64,000 nucleotides of DNA from Bacteroidota bacterium (GCA_024280635.1 JAJRPS010000003.1:1-64000), one strand, 5' to 3'. Positions 27,477 through 39,482 are shown, numbered from the stretch's first letter. Translations and numbers: made by a program. The notes: generated from the sequence alone by a model not told the origin.

Positions 27477-28829
27477 TTATTCTGCGTTATCTAAAAAATC
27501 TTTTATTTTATCCGTAAGTTTTTCCAAAAAGTTTTTACTTTTTTGTTTTGGAACTTCCGCTACTTCTGTATCAACTTCTATTTCTTCTTCACTTTCCGCT
27601 ACTGCCGTTTGTGTTGCATTTTCTTCTGAAATTTGATTATCTTTCTCAAAGGCTTTGGTTTGTTTTTTATCAATTTCAATAGCGTTCATTAATAAGCCTA
27701 CTGCAGTTGAAAATAATGGACTTGACATTTCTTCTGACGATTCTCCTGCTAAATGTTCATTTGGGTAACCTATACGTGTATCCATACCGGTAATATACTC
27801 TACCGCTTGCTTTAAATGTTTTAACTCCGATCCTCCACCTGTTAAAACAATACCTGCAATAAGTGTTTTATTTTTCTCATCACATCCATAACTTTGAATT
27901 TCGGCATGTACTTGATCAATAATTTCTACCACACGTGCATTAATAATTCTAGATAGGTTTTTCAAAGAAATTTCTTTAGGAGCTCTGCCTCGTAGCCCCG
28001 GAATAGAAACAATTTCATTTTCCTTATTTGCTCCTGGTAAAGCAGATCCAAATTTAATTTTTAACAGTTCTGCTTGCTTTTCAATAATAGAGCAGCCTTC
28101 TTTTATGTCTTCCGTGATTATTTTTCCGCCAAACGGAATTACTGCTGTATGCCTAATTATGTTGTCTTTAAAAATAGCTAAATCGGTAGTACCTCCACCA
28201 ATATCTACTAAAGCTACTCCCGCCTCTTTTTCTTCAGTACTCAATACTGCATCAGCTGACGCTAAAGGCTCTAAAGTAATACCCGCTAAACCTAATCCTG
28301 AATCTACAATACAGCGTCCAATATTTCTGATAGACGAAATATGCCCTACTACAATATGAAAGTTTGCTTCTAATCGACCGCCACACATACCTATAGGCTC
28401 TTTTATTCCTGACTGCCCGTCAATTTTATATTCTTGTGGTAATACATGTATAATTTCTTCACCAGGAAGCATTACTAATTTATTTACTTGACCAATTAGC
28501 TCATCAATATCTTGCTGCGTAATCACTTTATCAGCATCTGCTCTAGTAATATGGTCATTATGCTGAATACTGCGAATATGCTGACCTGCAATACCTGCTA
28601 CTGCTTCCTTTACTTTTAATCCTGATGCTGCTTCGGCTTCTTCTACAGCTTGCTGTATAGATTGTATAGTTTGTACAATATTATTGACAACACCTCTATG
28701 TACTCCTAAGCTTTTGGCTTTACCAACACCTAATACCTCTAATTTGCCGTACTCATTTTCCTGACCCACCATGGCCACAATTTTTGTGGTCCCTATGTCT
28801 AATCCTATTGCGATTTTACTGTTTTCCAT
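27477..28829 (-). CDS. ftsA: cell division protein FtsA
   Basis: IAIGLDIGTTKIVAMVG, VDIGGGTTDLAIF, LTGGGSELKHL. Confidence 0.97.
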   Translation of the reverse strand: MENSKIAIGLDIGTTKIVAMVGQENEYGKLEVLGVGKAKSLGVHRGVVNNIVQTIQSIQQAVEEAEAASGLKVKEAVAGIAGQHIRSIQHNDHITRADADKVITQQDIDELIGQVNKLVMLPGEEIIHVLPQEYKIDGQSGIKEPIGMCGGRLEANFHIVVGHISSIRNIGRCIVDSGLGLAGITLEPLASADAVLSTEEKEAGVALVDIGGGTTDLAIFKDNIIRHTAVIPFGGKIITEDIKEGCSIIEKQAELLKIKFGSALPGANKENEIVSIPGLRGRAPKEISLKNLSRIINARVVEIIDQVHAEIQSYGCDEKNKTLIAGIVLTGGGSELKHLKQAVEYITGMDTRIGYPNEHLAGESSEEMSSPLFSTAVGLLMNAIEIDKKQTKAFEKDNQISEENATQTAVAESEEEIEVDTEVAEVPKQKSKNFLEKLTDKIKDFLDNAE

Positions 28830-28832
28830 AGC

Positions 28833-29579
28833 TTATTTTTTAGTGCAAATTACTTGAGATGCTATTTGTAAGTTTACTTTTTTATATTGATGCAATGTTT
28901 TATCTTTTTTTGCTTTTTGATAAAAGGCTTTGAAATTTTCTATTTTACGTTTTCCATTTGCTGATGTACCAAAGTCAATTACAAAATCAAATTTGCGTAG
29001 CAACAATGTGTATTTATTTTTCATCACTACAATACCCGACACACTTTGTTTAAAAAACGAATCACTAGTAATGGTTTGCACTACTTTAAACACATCTTTT
29101 AAGTTTTTTTTTGTAACATCTCCTGTTACCAAAGGCACTCGTACAGCAAAGTTTGGCGAAATAGGCATCTTTTCACCCATCTCGTCAATGTAATATGTTT
29201 CATTTGTATGCACTCTTGCTCGTGGTGTTTTCTGCAAAACATTTACACCAACACACCCATTTACAGAAACATACACATTTGATTTCCTTACAAAAGGATT
29301 ACTATTTAATGTTTTTTCTAACCTACTCAAATCTAACGCTTCTTTGGTTATATTTTTTATACTTCCTTTATTTTGTATTAACAAGTTATTAACCGTTTTT
29401 TCTGCTAATAACAATTGCTCTGGATGTTCAAAATTTACTTCTAATTTAGACAGCAAACGACGATTACTTCTGCCTGATGAAAAGGCATACAGAAAGGCAA
29501 CTACACCAAAAATAAACACTAATTTTATAGTGGCAAATAATTGGGTTTGAAAGAAGCTTTTTTTAGGGATACTTTCCAT
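28833..29579 (-). CDS. ftsQ: cell division protein FtsQ
   Basis: Position between ftsA and murC; N-terminal TM, POTRA-like segment, INALQ-like YIDEMGEKMPISPNFAVRVPLVTG. Confidence 0.85.
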   Translation of the reverse strand: MESIPKKSFFQTQLFATIKLVFIFGVVAFLYAFSSGRSNRRLLSKLEVNFEHPEQLLLAEKTVNNLLIQNKGSIKNITKEALDLSRLEKTLNSNPFVRKSNVYVSVNGCVGVNVLQKTPRARVHTNETYYIDEMGEKMPISPNFAVRVPLVTGDVTKKNLKDVFKVVQTITSDSFFKQSVSGIVVMKNKYTLLLRKFDFVIDFGTSANGKRKIENFKAFYQKAKKDKTLHQYKKVNLQIASQVICTKK

Positions 29580-29580
29580 T

Positions 29581-30933
29581 TTACACTTTACTTGTTAATT
29601 CTTTTTTTATTTTTTTTACTTCCGCACCAATATCTCCTGCACCAATAGTTAAAATTACTGTAGCATTTGCTTCTTTTATTTCGGAAACTATCTGGTTTTT
29701 TGTAATTAATTTTTTATCAGAAGTCTCAATTTTTTGCAATAACCATGATGCGGTTACACCTGTTATCGGTAATTCTCGAGCAGGATAAATATCCAACAAC
29801 CTTACTACATCAAACTGACTTAAACTTTTTGCAAAATCATCAGCAAAATCTTGTGTTCTACTAAATAAATGCGGCTGAAATATTGCCATTATTTTTTGGT
29901 TAGGATACATTTCTCTCACCGCTTGATGCACTGCATTTATTTCTGTAGGATGATGTGCGTAATCATCTATAAAAATCAATTTTTCTGTTTTTATTTGATA
30001 CGTAAACCTACGCTCTACTCCTTTAAAAGAGGCTAATCCTTTAATTAAATCTTGAGTATTAAATCCGTAATCATATGCCATTGCAAAAGCAACTAATGCA
30101 TTTGATAGATTATGATTTCCTGGTAAATGAAACACTACTTTTTCTATAATTTCTTTGGGTGTTTTGATATCAAAAACATAACTTCCCTTATCAATTTTTA
30201 TATTTTGTACTACATAATCGGTATTTGTATTTACACCATAAGTGATACCACTTAAAGCAACTCCTTTAGCTACAAATAGTTTGGATGTATCTACCAACCT
30301 GTTTGCAAAAGCTTTAAAACTTTTTTCCAATTCATCTGCTTGCCCATAAATATCCAAATGATCAGCATCTGTAGATGTTATACACGCTACGTTTGGCGAC
30401 AATTCTAAAAAAGAACGATCAAACTCATCTGCTTCTACTACTGAAATTTCCGAACCGTTTACAATTAAATTGGAATGATAATTTTCTGTAATTCCACCTA
30501 AAAATGCTGTCATATTTGCATTACACACTTTTAACAAGTGTCCTAAAATAGCAGATGTTGTGGTTTTACCATGTGTTCCTGCAACTGCAAAACAAAACGT
30601 ATTTTGTGTAATCAACCCCAATACTTCCGCTCGTTTTTTTACAACAAAATTATTGGCTACAAAATACTGCAACTGCTCATGAGTATTGGGTATTGCTGGG
30701 GTATATACCACTAAAATATTTTCTGAATTTTTATGGCTTTCTGGTATACTTTTAAGTGTTTCATCAAAACAAATTGTGATACCCAGTGTTTGCAAATTGG
30801 ATGTAATATTTGTTTCGGTTTTATCATAACCCGCAACATTTTTACCAATATGCTTAAAATATCGTGCTAAAGCACTCATTCCGATACCTCCGATACCTAC
30901 AAAATAAACGTTATGTATACTTTTAATATTCAA
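29581..30933 (-). CDS. murC: UDP-N-acetylmuramate--L-alanine ligase
   Basis: YFVGIGGIGMSALARYF, VAGTHGKTTTSAILGH, FIDDYAHHPTEINA. Confidence 0.97.
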   Translation of the reverse strand: MNIKSIHNVYFVGIGGIGMSALARYFKHIGKNVAGYDKTETNITSNLQTLGITICFDETLKSIPESHKNSENILVVYTPAIPNTHEQLQYFVANNFVVKKRAEVLGLITQNTFCFAVAGTHGKTTTSAILGHLLKVCNANMTAFLGGITENYHSNLIVNGSEISVVEADEFDRSFLELSPNVACITSTDADHLDIYGQADELEKSFKAFANRLVDTSKLFVAKGVALSGITYGVNTNTDYVVQNIKIDKGSYVFDIKTPKEIIEKVVFHLPGNHNLSNALVAFAMAYDYGFNTQDLIKGLASFKGVERRFTYQIKTEKLIFIDDYAHHPTEINAVHQAVREMYPNQKIMAIFQPHLFSRTQDFADDFAKSLSQFDVVRLLDIYPARELPITGVTASWLLQKIETSDKKLITKNQIVSEIKEANATVILTIGAGDIGAEVKKIKKELTSKV

Positions 30934-30955
30934 AATTTAAAGATTTAAAGTTCAA

Positions 30956-30978
30956 AATTGTTTTTAGTAAAAACAATT
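30956..30978 (-). other. inverted repeat in the murG-murC junction
   Basis: aattgttttt-agt-aaaaacaatt, 10-bp arms, 3-nt loop, overlapping the murG stop. Confidence 0.5.
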
Positions 30979-32077
30979 AAGCCTCTATTAATTTTATTAC
31001 TTGTTTAACAATATCTTTTGTTGCATTTATTAATGCTAATTTTTTAATGTTTACTGCTAATTTTTGTTGCTGATTCTCATTAGCTAATAATTCTGAAAAT
31101 TGCATTTCAAACTCCATGTTTAAATCAGCTTCTTTTATTAAAATTGCTGCATTTTCTTTTACAATAGCTTGTGCATTTTTAGTTTGATGATCTTCTGAAA
31201 CATTTGGACTCGGAATAAAAACAACTGGCTTCCCTACCACACACAACTCTGATACAGAACTTGCTCCTGCACGAGAAATTATTACATCAGCAGCGGCATA
31301 CGCTAAATCCATCTTATTCAAAAATGCATGCACCTGAACTCCTTTTTTATCATTGTATTTTTGATACTGATTTTCATACAGTTTTCCGCATTGCCATATC
31401 AACTGTACCTTTTGATTTTGAAAAAAACCAAGTTCTTTTTCTATTAATTTATTAATGTTTCTTGCCCCTAAACTACCACCTAAAACCAAGATTGTTTTCT
31501 TGGTTGTATCTAAATTAAAGAACAATAATGCTTTTGCTCTTTTTGAATCAATTTCTAATAAATCTTGACGGACTGGATTTCCTGTTTTTATCAACTTATT
31601 TTTAGGAAAAAATCGCTCTAAATTATCATACGCTACACAAATAGCATTTGCCTTTTTAGATAATAATTTATTGGTAATTCCTGGGTATGAGTTCTGTTCT
31701 TGTATTAATGTAGGAATTCCTTTTACATTTGCCATTTGTAACAATGGACCGCTAGCAAACCCTCCTGTACCAATAGCAATATCTGGCTTAAATTGTTTGA
31801 TTATTTTTTTAGCACTCCATAAACTACTCGTTAATTTAAAGGGAAATAATAGATTGTTTTTTGATAATAACTTCCGCTCAATACCTGAAATCCATAATCC
31901 TTTTATTGCATAACCCGCAGCGGGAACTTTTTCCATTTCCATACGGTCTTTTGCGCCTACAAATAAAAACTCGGTATTTGGATACTGACTTTTTATTTCG
32001 TTAGCAATAGCTATTGCAGGATAAATATGTCCTCCTGTACCACCTCCTGATAATATGATTTTATAATTTGATTTCAC
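30977..32077 (-). CDS. murG: UDP-N-acetylglucosamine--N-acetylmuramyl-(pentapeptide) transferase
   Basis: [42 protein letters not shown]. Confidence 0.97.
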   Translation of the reverse strand: MKSNYKIILSGGGTGGHIYPAIAIANEIKSQYPNTEFLFVGAKDRMEMEKVPAAGYAIKGLWISGIERKLLSKNNLLFPFKLTSSLWSAKKIIKQFKPDIAIGTGGFASGPLLQMANVKGIPTLIQEQNSYPGITNKLLSKKANAICVAYDNLERFFPKNKLIKTGNPVRQDLLEIDSKRAKALLFFNLDTTKKTILVLGGSLGARNINKLIEKELGFFQNQKVQLIWQCGKLYENQYQKYNDKKGVQVHAFLNKMDLAYAAADVIISRAGASSVSELCVVGKPVVFIPSPNVSEDHQTKNAQAIVKENAAILIKEADLNMEFEMQFSELLANENQQQKLAVNIKKLALINATKDIVKQVIKLIEA

Positions 32078-32083
32078 TTTTTT

Positions 32084-33274
32084 TTACATTGTTTGCGTTA
32101 ACACATCTAGCGGGTTATCGGTTTGCGTTAATTTTGCTTTTTTCACTACTGCTTTTGTATGACTACTTACACTTAAGATAACACCTAGTGCCGCACAAGT
32201 TATCCAAATAGATGTTCCTCCTGAACTTATTAGCGGCAGTGTTTGCCCCGTAACAGGAAACAATTCCGTTGCAACCGCCATATTAATAAATGCCTGAAAA
32301 ATGATAGGAAACCCAACACCTATTACCACAAACTTGCCAAACAAATTTGTTGTTTTATTAACCAAAACAATCATCCTAAACAACAAGGATAGATATAATA
32401 CCAATATGAATACCCCTACAAATAAACCCCACTCTTCTACAATTATGGCGTAAATAAAATCGGAAGATGATTGTGGTAAAAAGTTTTTTTGAACACTTTT
32501 ACCTGGTCCTAAACCTGTTAATCCACCAGAAGCTATTGCCATTTTAGCACGTTCTATTTGATAGTCTTCCGCTGTATCTTCTCCATTTGAGAAATTTTCA
32601 ACTCTGCTTACCCATGTTTCTACACGATTAGGAAAAGCATCTGGAAACGCTTTTGCGGTTAGTCCGAAAAGTAATAAAAGTACTAATCCTAAACCTAAAA
32701 TATAGCCTATATATTTTAATGAATACCCTCCAACAAACGTGAGCATTAATACCATTGTAAAAATAATAGCTGTAGTAGATAGGTTTGACGGTAAAATAAG
32801 CGCTAGTATTATTCCCACAGGAATCCAAAGTTTTATAAAACTCCCTTTAAACGTAACTACCTCACCCTTAATATTTGACAAATATTGCGCTACATACACC
32901 ATTAAAACTACTGCCGCTAATGTAGACGTTTGAAAAGAAGCTCCTATAATAGGAATTCCAACCCATCGAGTTGCTCCTCCTCGAGTAATTCCAAAAAACA
33001 TCGTATACAACAACAACGCAATTACAATTGGAAGTCCTATTTTTGATAATCCTTTAAAATAATGCGGTGGCATTTTATGCACCCCGTACATAACAGCAAA
33101 CCCCACTGATAAATGAAATGCATGTTTAAGTAATAAACCTATTGAATTTTTACCGTATAAATTAACCAAATTACTACTAGCACTAAACACAGGTAAAAAT
33201 GAAAATAATGCTAAAAGCGAAATAATAGCCCAAATGTATTTATCTCCTTTTATATGTTTAAAAATTGTTGTCAT
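32084..33274 (-). CDS. ftsW: FtsW/RodA/SpoVE-family peptidoglycan polymerase
   Basis: Multi-TM; GPGKSVQKNFLPQSSSDFIYAIIVEEWG; LPLISSGGTS. Confidence 0.95.
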   Translation of the reverse strand: MTTIFKHIKGDKYIWAIISLLALFSFLPVFSASSNLVNLYGKNSIGLLLKHAFHLSVGFAVMYGVHKMPPHYFKGLSKIGLPIVIALLLYTMFFGITRGGATRWVGIPIIGASFQTSTLAAVVLMVYVAQYLSNIKGEVVTFKGSFIKLWIPVGIILALILPSNLSTTAIIFTMVLMLTFVGGYSLKYIGYILGLGLVLLLLFGLTAKAFPDAFPNRVETWVSRVENFSNGEDTAEDYQIERAKMAIASGGLTGLGPGKSVQKNFLPQSSSDFIYAIIVEEWGLFVGVFILVLYLSLLFRMIVLVNKTTNLFGKFVVIGVGFPIIFQAFINMAVATELFPVTGQTLPLISSGGTSIWITCAALGVILSVSSHTKAVVKKAKLTQTDNPLDVLTQTM

Positions 33275-33321
33275 TTAATTACGGAACAATAGTTCTTTTT
33301 ATTTTTGTTGATTTAAAATTA

Positions 33322-34686
33322 TTATAACTTACGTACTGCGTTTTTAAATTGTCTTCCTCTATCTTCATAGTTTTCAAATAAATCAAAACTTGCACAAGCT
33401 GGTGATAACAATACATTATCACCTTTTTCCGCTAACATATATGCCATCTTTACAGCTTCTTGCATGGACTGTGCTTCTGTTAACACCTCAACGGTACCAT
33501 TAAAAACATTTTTAATTTTTTCATTACCTGCACCTAAACAAATAATAGCACGTACTTTTTCATGAACAAGTGGCAACAAATCAGCATAATCGTTTCCTTT
33601 ATCTACTCCTCCAACAATCCAAACGGTTGGTGAGTTCATACTGTCCAATGCATAAAATACAGCATTTACATTTGTTGCCTTAGAGTCATTTATGTACTGC
33701 ACATTTTGTATTTTTAATACTCTTTCTAATCGATGCTCTACTCCTTGAAAATCTGATAAACTTTCTCTTATAGTCGCTTTTCTAATTTTCAACAAATTAG
33801 CAACTGTAGCTGCTGCCATTGCATTTTTAACATTGTGTTTTCCTTGTAATACGATATTTTGTATTGGCATAATAAATGTTTCGTTATTTATAGTTAGTTT
33901 AATATTGTTATCGTCTAAACAGACGCCTTTTTTTATTTTTTTTGTTAATGAAAACGGCAATAATGTTGCTTGAACGGGATGCGTTTTCAAATATTTTTCT
34001 ATTTCAATATCATCAGCATCATAAATTAAATAATCGGATGCGGTTTGATTTTTTGTTATTCTAAATTTAGATGCGATATACTTTTCATATTGGTACTCAT
34101 ATCGATCCAAATGATCTTCTGAAAGATTGGTAATTACAGCAATGTGCGGCTTAAAATCAATAATACCGTCCAATTGAAAACTACTAAGCTCCAAAACATA
34201 GTTATCAAATTTAGCTTCTGCCACCTGCAAAGCAAAACTATCACCTATATTACCTGCCAGCCCTACATTTAACTCATCTTTTAACAAATGATGTGTTAGC
34301 AATGCCGTGGTTGTTTTACCATTACTACCTGTTATTCCCACAAGGGCTGCATTGGTAAATTGCGCTGCAAATTCAATTTCTGAAATTACAAGAATTCCTT
34401 TCCTCTTTAACTGAACCACTAACGGAACGGTATCTGGAATACCCGGACTTTTTACCACAACATCAGCCATTAAAATTTTAGCTTCGGTATGTTGCAATTC
34501 TTCCCAATCTATTTCATTATTTATAAGAACTTTTTTATACTTACCTTTAATTTTTCCTTTATCAGAAACAAAAACATCATAACCTTTTTGCTTTCCTAAA
34601 ATAGCTGCCCCTACTCCGCTTTCTCCACCACCAAGGATAACTAACGAATTACGATTGGCGTTTGACGTTTGACTATTTTTTTTCAT
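33322..34686 (-). CDS. murD: UDP-N-acetylmuramoyl-L-alanine--D-glutamate ligase
   Basis: LGGGESGVGAAILG, ITGSNGKTTTALLTHHLL, YINDSKATNVNAV. Confidence 0.97.
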   Translation of the reverse strand: MKKNSQTSNANRNSLVILGGGESGVGAAILGKQKGYDVFVSDKGKIKGKYKKVLINNEIDWEELQHTEAKILMADVVVKSPGIPDTVPLVVQLKRKGILVISEIEFAAQFTNAALVGITGSNGKTTTALLTHHLLKDELNVGLAGNIGDSFALQVAEAKFDNYVLELSSFQLDGIIDFKPHIAVITNLSEDHLDRYEYQYEKYIASKFRITKNQTASDYLIYDADDIEIEKYLKTHPVQATLLPFSLTKKIKKGVCLDDNNIKLTINNETFIMPIQNIVLQGKHNVKNAMAAATVANLLKIRKATIRESLSDFQGVEHRLERVLKIQNVQYINDSKATNVNAVFYALDSMNSPTVWIVGGVDKGNDYADLLPLVHEKVRAIICLGAGNEKIKNVFNGTVEVLTEAQSMQEAVKMAYMLAEKGDNVLLSPACASFDLFENYEDRGRQFKNAVRKL

Positions 34687-34730
34687 TTTATCATTTTAAA
34701 TTTAGTATCCTAAATAATAAATTATTATGT

Positions 34731-35987
34731 TTATCTCATTTTCAAGGTTACAACAGTTAAAACGGCTAGCATGATACCAACTATCCAAAATCGATTTACA
34801 ATTTTACTTTCATGCATTCCTTTTTTCTGATAATGATGATGTAAGGGTGACATTAAGAATATTCGTTTTCCTTCTCCATATTTTTTTCGGGTATATTTAA
34901 AGTAACTCACTTGCAATACCACCGATAAATTTTCTACTAAAAAGATTCCGCATAAGATAGGAATCAACAATTCTTTACGCACCGCAATTGCAATTACAGC
35001 AATAATTCCTCCAATAGTTAAACTCCCCGTATCTCCCATAAATACTTGTGCTGGAAAAGTGTTATACCATAAAAAACCGATTAGCGCACCTACAAATGCA
35101 CCTACAAAAACGGTCATTTCTCCAATGCGTGGGATATACATTATATTGAGATAATCGGAAAATATGATATTACCAGACAACCACGTAAATAAACCCAATA
35201 CGGATACTGCAATTACCGATGTTCCTGCTGCCAACCCATCTATTCCATCCGTTAAATTGGCTCCGTTTGATACTGCTGTAATAATAAATATTACTATTGG
35301 TATAAAAATTATCCATGCGTACTTACCCCAATCTTCATTAATTGCTGTTAGAATATCGGCATAATCAAATTCGTTATTTTTTAAAAATGGAATGGTTGTT
35401 TTTGTCGATTTCTCTTCTGCTTTAAATTGTTTTATTGCAGGGTTATGCATTACTAAATTAGTATTTCCCGTACTCACCATTGCCATTTGTATGTGTATTG
35501 GAACCTGTTCTTTTATAGTTACATTTTCATTAAAATACAATACCGATCCTACAATTAAACCCAAACCTACTTGTCCTAAAACTTTAAATTTTCCACTTAA
35601 TCCGTCTTTATCGTTCTTGAACTTTTTAATGTAATCATCAATAAACCCTATCGTCCCCATCCACAACGTGGTAACAATTAACAACAACACATATACATTA
35701 TCTAGTTTTGCGAAAAGCAATACTGGTATTAGTGTTGCAATGATAATGATGATGCCTCCCATTGTTGGCGTACCTTGTTTTTCTTTTTGCCCCTCCAAAC
35801 CTAAATCACGTACGGTTTCACCAATTTGTTGATTGCGCAAAAAGTTAATGATATGCTTCCCAAATATCATAGAAATTAACAACGACACCAATACTGCCAT
35901 TGCAGCTCTAAACGTAATAAACTGAAACAATGTTGCTCCTGGTAGCTGATATTGATCTTCTAAAAATTGGAATAAATAGTATAGCAT
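34731..35987 (-). CDS. mraY: phospho-N-acetylmuramoyl-pentapeptide-transferase
   Basis: [69 protein letters not shown]. Confidence 0.98.
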   Translation of the reverse strand: MLYYLFQFLEDQYQLPGATLFQFITFRAAMAVLVSLLISMIFGKHIINFLRNQQIGETVRDLGLEGQKEKQGTPTMGGIIIIIATLIPVLLFAKLDNVYVLLLIVTTLWMGTIGFIDDYIKKFKNDKDGLSGKFKVLGQVGLGLIVGSVLYFNENVTIKEQVPIHIQMAMVSTGNTNLVMHNPAIKQFKAEEKSTKTTIPFLKNNEFDYADILTAINEDWGKYAWIIFIPIVIFIITAVSNGANLTDGIDGLAAGTSVIAVSVLGLFTWLSGNIIFSDYLNIMYIPRIGEMTVFVGAFVGALIGFLWYNTFPAQVFMGDTGSLTIGGIIAVIAIAVRKELLIPILCGIFLVENLSVVLQVSYFKYTRKKYGEGKRIFLMSPLHHHYQKKGMHESKIVNRFWIVGIMLAVLTVVTLKMR

Positions 35988-36030
35988 ATTTTTAATTACT
36001 TAATTGTTCTTGACTGCGCTCGAACTGATG

Positions 36031-37497
36031 TTATTTTTCTAATTTGTTTAATATTTCGGTTACCGTTACTAAATCATCAAAATGATTTTTCACACCATTA
36101 ATTTCTTGATAATCTTCATGACCTTTACCTGCTATTAAAATAATATCATTGCCTTCTGCCATTTGACAAGCGGTTTTAATTGCATTGAAACGATTGGTAA
36201 TTGACGTTGTTTTTTTGAAATTTTGTGGAGCTACTCCAGCTTCCATTTCTTCAATAATTATTTCTGGGTTTTCTGTACGTGGATTATCACTTGTAAAAAC
36301 TGCATGACTACTTAACTCTGACGCTATGTGTGCCATTTTTGGTCGCTTGGTTTTATCTCTATCACCTCCACAACCTACAACAGTAATGAGTTGCTCATTA
36401 CCTGTACGAATATCATTTATGGTTTGCAATACATTTTTTAGTGCATCTGGTGTGTGTGCATAATCTACAATTGCTGTAATTTTTTCATTTTTAGAAACTA
36501 AATATTGAAAACGACCACTCACGCTTTCTAACATGCTAATTAGCCGTAAATTCTCAATATGCTCCAAACCTAATAATTCTCCTGTTGCAAAAATGGCTAG
36601 CAAATTATAAGCATTAAAGGCTCCTATTAATTTTGTCCAAACTTCTTCATTATTAATTTTTAATAACAATCCTGAAAATTGATTTTCTAATATTTGTGCT
36701 CGATAATCGGCATAACTTTTTAATGCGTAGGTTACTTTTTTAGCCTTGGTGTTTTGCAACATGATGCTACCATTTTTATCATCAATATTTACCAATGCAA
36801 AAGCATCTTTAGGTAATTGATCAAAGAAAACTTTTTTCACATCTCGATATTCGGCAAATGTGTTGTGATAATCTAAATGATCATGAGAAAGGTTTGTAAA
36901 AATACCTCCTTTGAAATGCAAACCATCTATTCTTTTTTGATGAATACCGTGTGAGCTGACTTCCATAAAACAATATTCAACCCCAGCATCATTCATCATA
37001 GATAAATATTTATTTATGGTTAATGAATCTGGTGTGGTATGAGTTGCTTTATATTCCACTTCATCAATCATTACGGTAACTGTAGACAACAATCCTACTT
37101 TATATCCTGCATTTTTAAATTGTTGATACAATAGTGTTGCAATAGTAGTTTTACCATTAGTACCCGTTACTCCTATTAATTGCAATTTACGAGACGGATG
37201 ATTGTGAAAATTTGCTGCTAATATTGCCAATGCCAAATTGGTATCTGCTACCTGAACATGGGTAACCTCATCTTTAGTTTGTGTAGGCAACACTTGGCAT
37301 ACAATTGTGTTTGCTCCTAATGCAATTGCTTTTTCAATATAATCATGACCATCACTAAGCGTACCTACTAATGCTACAAATACATCATTTTGCTTCACTT
37401 TACGCGAATCAAATTGAATAGTAGACACCTCAACATCTGTGCTTCCTTTTACGGTTTCAATAGCTACTTTATATAATATGTCTTTTAAATTTTTCAC
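36031..37497 (-). CDS. murE: UDP-N-acetylmuramoyl-L-alanyl-D-glutamate ligase (MurE)
   Basis: VTGTNGKTTIATLLYQQ, YAHTPDALKNVLQ, TSDNPRTENP. Confidence 0.96.
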   Translation of the reverse strand: MKNLKDILYKVAIETVKGSTDVEVSTIQFDSRKVKQNDVFVALVGTLSDGHDYIEKAIALGANTIVCQVLPTQTKDEVTHVQVADTNLALAILAANFHNHPSRKLQLIGVTGTNGKTTIATLLYQQFKNAGYKVGLLSTVTVMIDEVEYKATHTTPDSLTINKYLSMMNDAGVEYCFMEVSSHGIHQKRIDGLHFKGGIFTNLSHDHLDYHNTFAEYRDVKKVFFDQLPKDAFALVNIDDKNGSIMLQNTKAKKVTYALKSYADYRAQILENQFSGLLLKINNEEVWTKLIGAFNAYNLLAIFATGELLGLEHIENLRLISMLESVSGRFQYLVSKNEKITAIVDYAHTPDALKNVLQTINDIRTGNEQLITVVGCGGDRDKTKRPKMAHIASELSSHAVFTSDNPRTENPEIIIEEMEAGVAPQNFKKTTSITNRFNAIKTACQMAEGNDIILIAGKGHEDYQEINGVKNHFDDLVTVTEILNKLEK

Positions 37498-39482
37498 GAT
37501 ACCGTTAATACAATTACTTGATTACTTTTTATTTTTTCCCCTACATTTAAGGATTGTTTTTTTACCTTTCCGTTTCCGTTTACGATTACTTTTAATCCTA
37601 AGTTTTCTAAAAACGGAATAGCATCCATTGCACTCATTCCTTTTACATTCGGAATTACTTTATATGATTTTTCGCACTTTACATCATAAGAAGCATATAT
37701 ATCTTTTAAATTATTATCTGCATCAAAAGCTATTGATACTTCATCTACCAAAGGCGTATCAGTATATATTTTTTTAGCTATTTTTTTAAATACTGGAGCT
37801 GCAACCACATTACCGTAATAACCAATGGCAGTATTGGGTTTGTGTATTACTACTATGCAGGAATACTTTGGATTGTCTGCAGGAAAATATCCTGCAAAAG
37901 AAGCTATGTAGTTCTTTTTTGCTGTTTTATCTCCATAATCTGTACGACAGGTTCCCGTTTTACCAGCCATTGAAAAATTTGGAGTATAAATATTTCTTGC
38001 TGTACCTCTTTTAACCACATTTTTCATCATTTCCTTAACTTTTCCTATTGTGGCATCTGAGCATATTTTAGGGTTGATAACCTCTTTTTTAAATACTTTT
38101 ATTGGTGCTTCCTCTTTAAAATCACGAATAGCTTTTACAAAACGAGGTTTTACCATCTCGCCATTATTTGCAATGGCATTATAAAACGTTAAAATTTGCA
38201 ATGGCGTTAATGAAACCCCATACCCATACGCCATCCACGGCAATGAAATTCCACTCCAACTAGCATCATTTGGATGTGGGATAATAGGCTTTCCCTCCCC
38301 TTTAAAATCCAATCCTAACGGTTCATTTAACCCCATATTATACAAACGATTTACAAAAGCTTCGGGATTGTTTTTAAATCCTTTCATCACAATTTTTACA
38401 AATCCTGTATTGGAAGACAACTCAAATGCACGTGCTGCTGTTATTTTACCATAACCTCCATGATGAGAATCTCGCACTTTGTATTTATTAAAAAAAGTAA
38501 GCACCCCTTTTTCCGTATCTACCACCGTACTACTATCTATTTTTTTACTCTCTAAAGCCGCTACCATAACCATTAATTTAAATGTAGATCCTGGTTCACA
38601 GGATTCTCCTATAGCATGATTTAATTGCTCATAATATCCTCCTTTTGAGGTTCTTTTTAAATTTGATATTGCTTTTATTTCTCCTGTTTTGGTTTCCATT
38701 ACCACCACAGTACCGTGGTCTGCTTCAAATTTTTCTAACTGTTCTAATAACGCATGATGTGCAATATCTTGAATATTTACATTCAATGTAGTAACCACAT
38801 CTTTACCATTTTCTGGTTCTATTTCATTTTCATCCTTAATCGGCTTGTATTTTCCTTTTGCTATTTTTTGAACCAGTTGTTTGCCATCAACCCCTTTTAA
38901 ATAAGCTTTTCCATATGCCCCTTCAATACCTGCTCCCGAACCTTCAAAACCAATTGTTCTTCGAGCAATACCTGCAATAGGATGCTCTCGTATTGTGCGT
39001 TGTTCCACAATAATCCCTCCTTTATTGGCTCCCAACTTGAATAGTGGAAAATTTTTAATACGCACATAATCAGAATACCCTAAATTTCTAGCGATAAGCT
39101 TATATCTGTTTCTATGTACACGTGATTTTTTTAAAGCTCTTTTATAATAGGATGCGTTTTCAGGAAGCATTACCGCTAATGAATCTGATAAAGCATTAAT
39201 GTGTTTTTTAAAATTTTTATCCGTAACCGTAACCGCATCCCAACGAATATCATATTTAGGTACTGATGTTGCTAACAAGCTACCATCATCAGCATAAATA
39301 CTACCTCTATTTGCGTATATTGTTTTATGCTTTATGTTCCGTTTTTCTACTAATTTCCGATAAGCATCACCATCAACATACTGCACATTAATTAGCTGCA
39401 CTACAATTGCAATAGCCAACACCAAAAGGAGAACTACCACAATGTACAAGCGATATAATATATTTTTATTTGTTGCTGACAC
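37494..39482 (-). CDS. ftsI: FtsI-type penicillin-binding protein with C-terminal PASTA domain
   Basis: CEPGSTFKLMVMVAALES (SxxK), SSNTGF (SxN), MAGKTGTCRT (KTG); C-terminal PNVKGMSAMDAIPFLENLGLKV. Confidence 0.96.
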   Translation of the reverse strand: MSATNKNILYRLYIVVVLLLVLAIAIVVQLINVQYVDGDAYRKLVEKRNIKHKTIYANRGSIYADDGSLLATSVPKYDIRWDAVTVTDKNFKKHINALSDSLAVMLPENASYYKRALKKSRVHRNRYKLIARNLGYSDYVRIKNFPLFKLGANKGGIIVEQRTIREHPIAGIARRTIGFEGSGAGIEGAYGKAYLKGVDGKQLVQKIAKGKYKPIKDENEIEPENGKDVVTTLNVNIQDIAHHALLEQLEKFEADHGTVVVMETKTGEIKAISNLKRTSKGGYYEQLNHAIGESCEPGSTFKLMVMVAALESKKIDSSTVVDTEKGVLTFFNKYKVRDSHHGGYGKITAARAFELSSNTGFVKIVMKGFKNNPEAFVNRLYNMGLNEPLGLDFKGEGKPIIPHPNDASWSGISLPWMAYGYGVSLTPLQILTFYNAIANNGEMVKPRFVKAIRDFKEEAPIKVFKKEVINPKICSDATIGKVKEMMKNVVKRGTARNIYTPNFSMAGKTGTCRTDYGDKTAKKNYIASFAGYFPADNPKYSCIVVIHKPNTAIGYYGNVVAAPVFKKIAKKIYTDTPLVDEVSIAFDADNNLKDIYASYDVKCEKSYKVIPNVKGMSAMDAIPFLENLGLKVIVNGNGKVKKQSLNVGEKIKSNQVIVLTVS

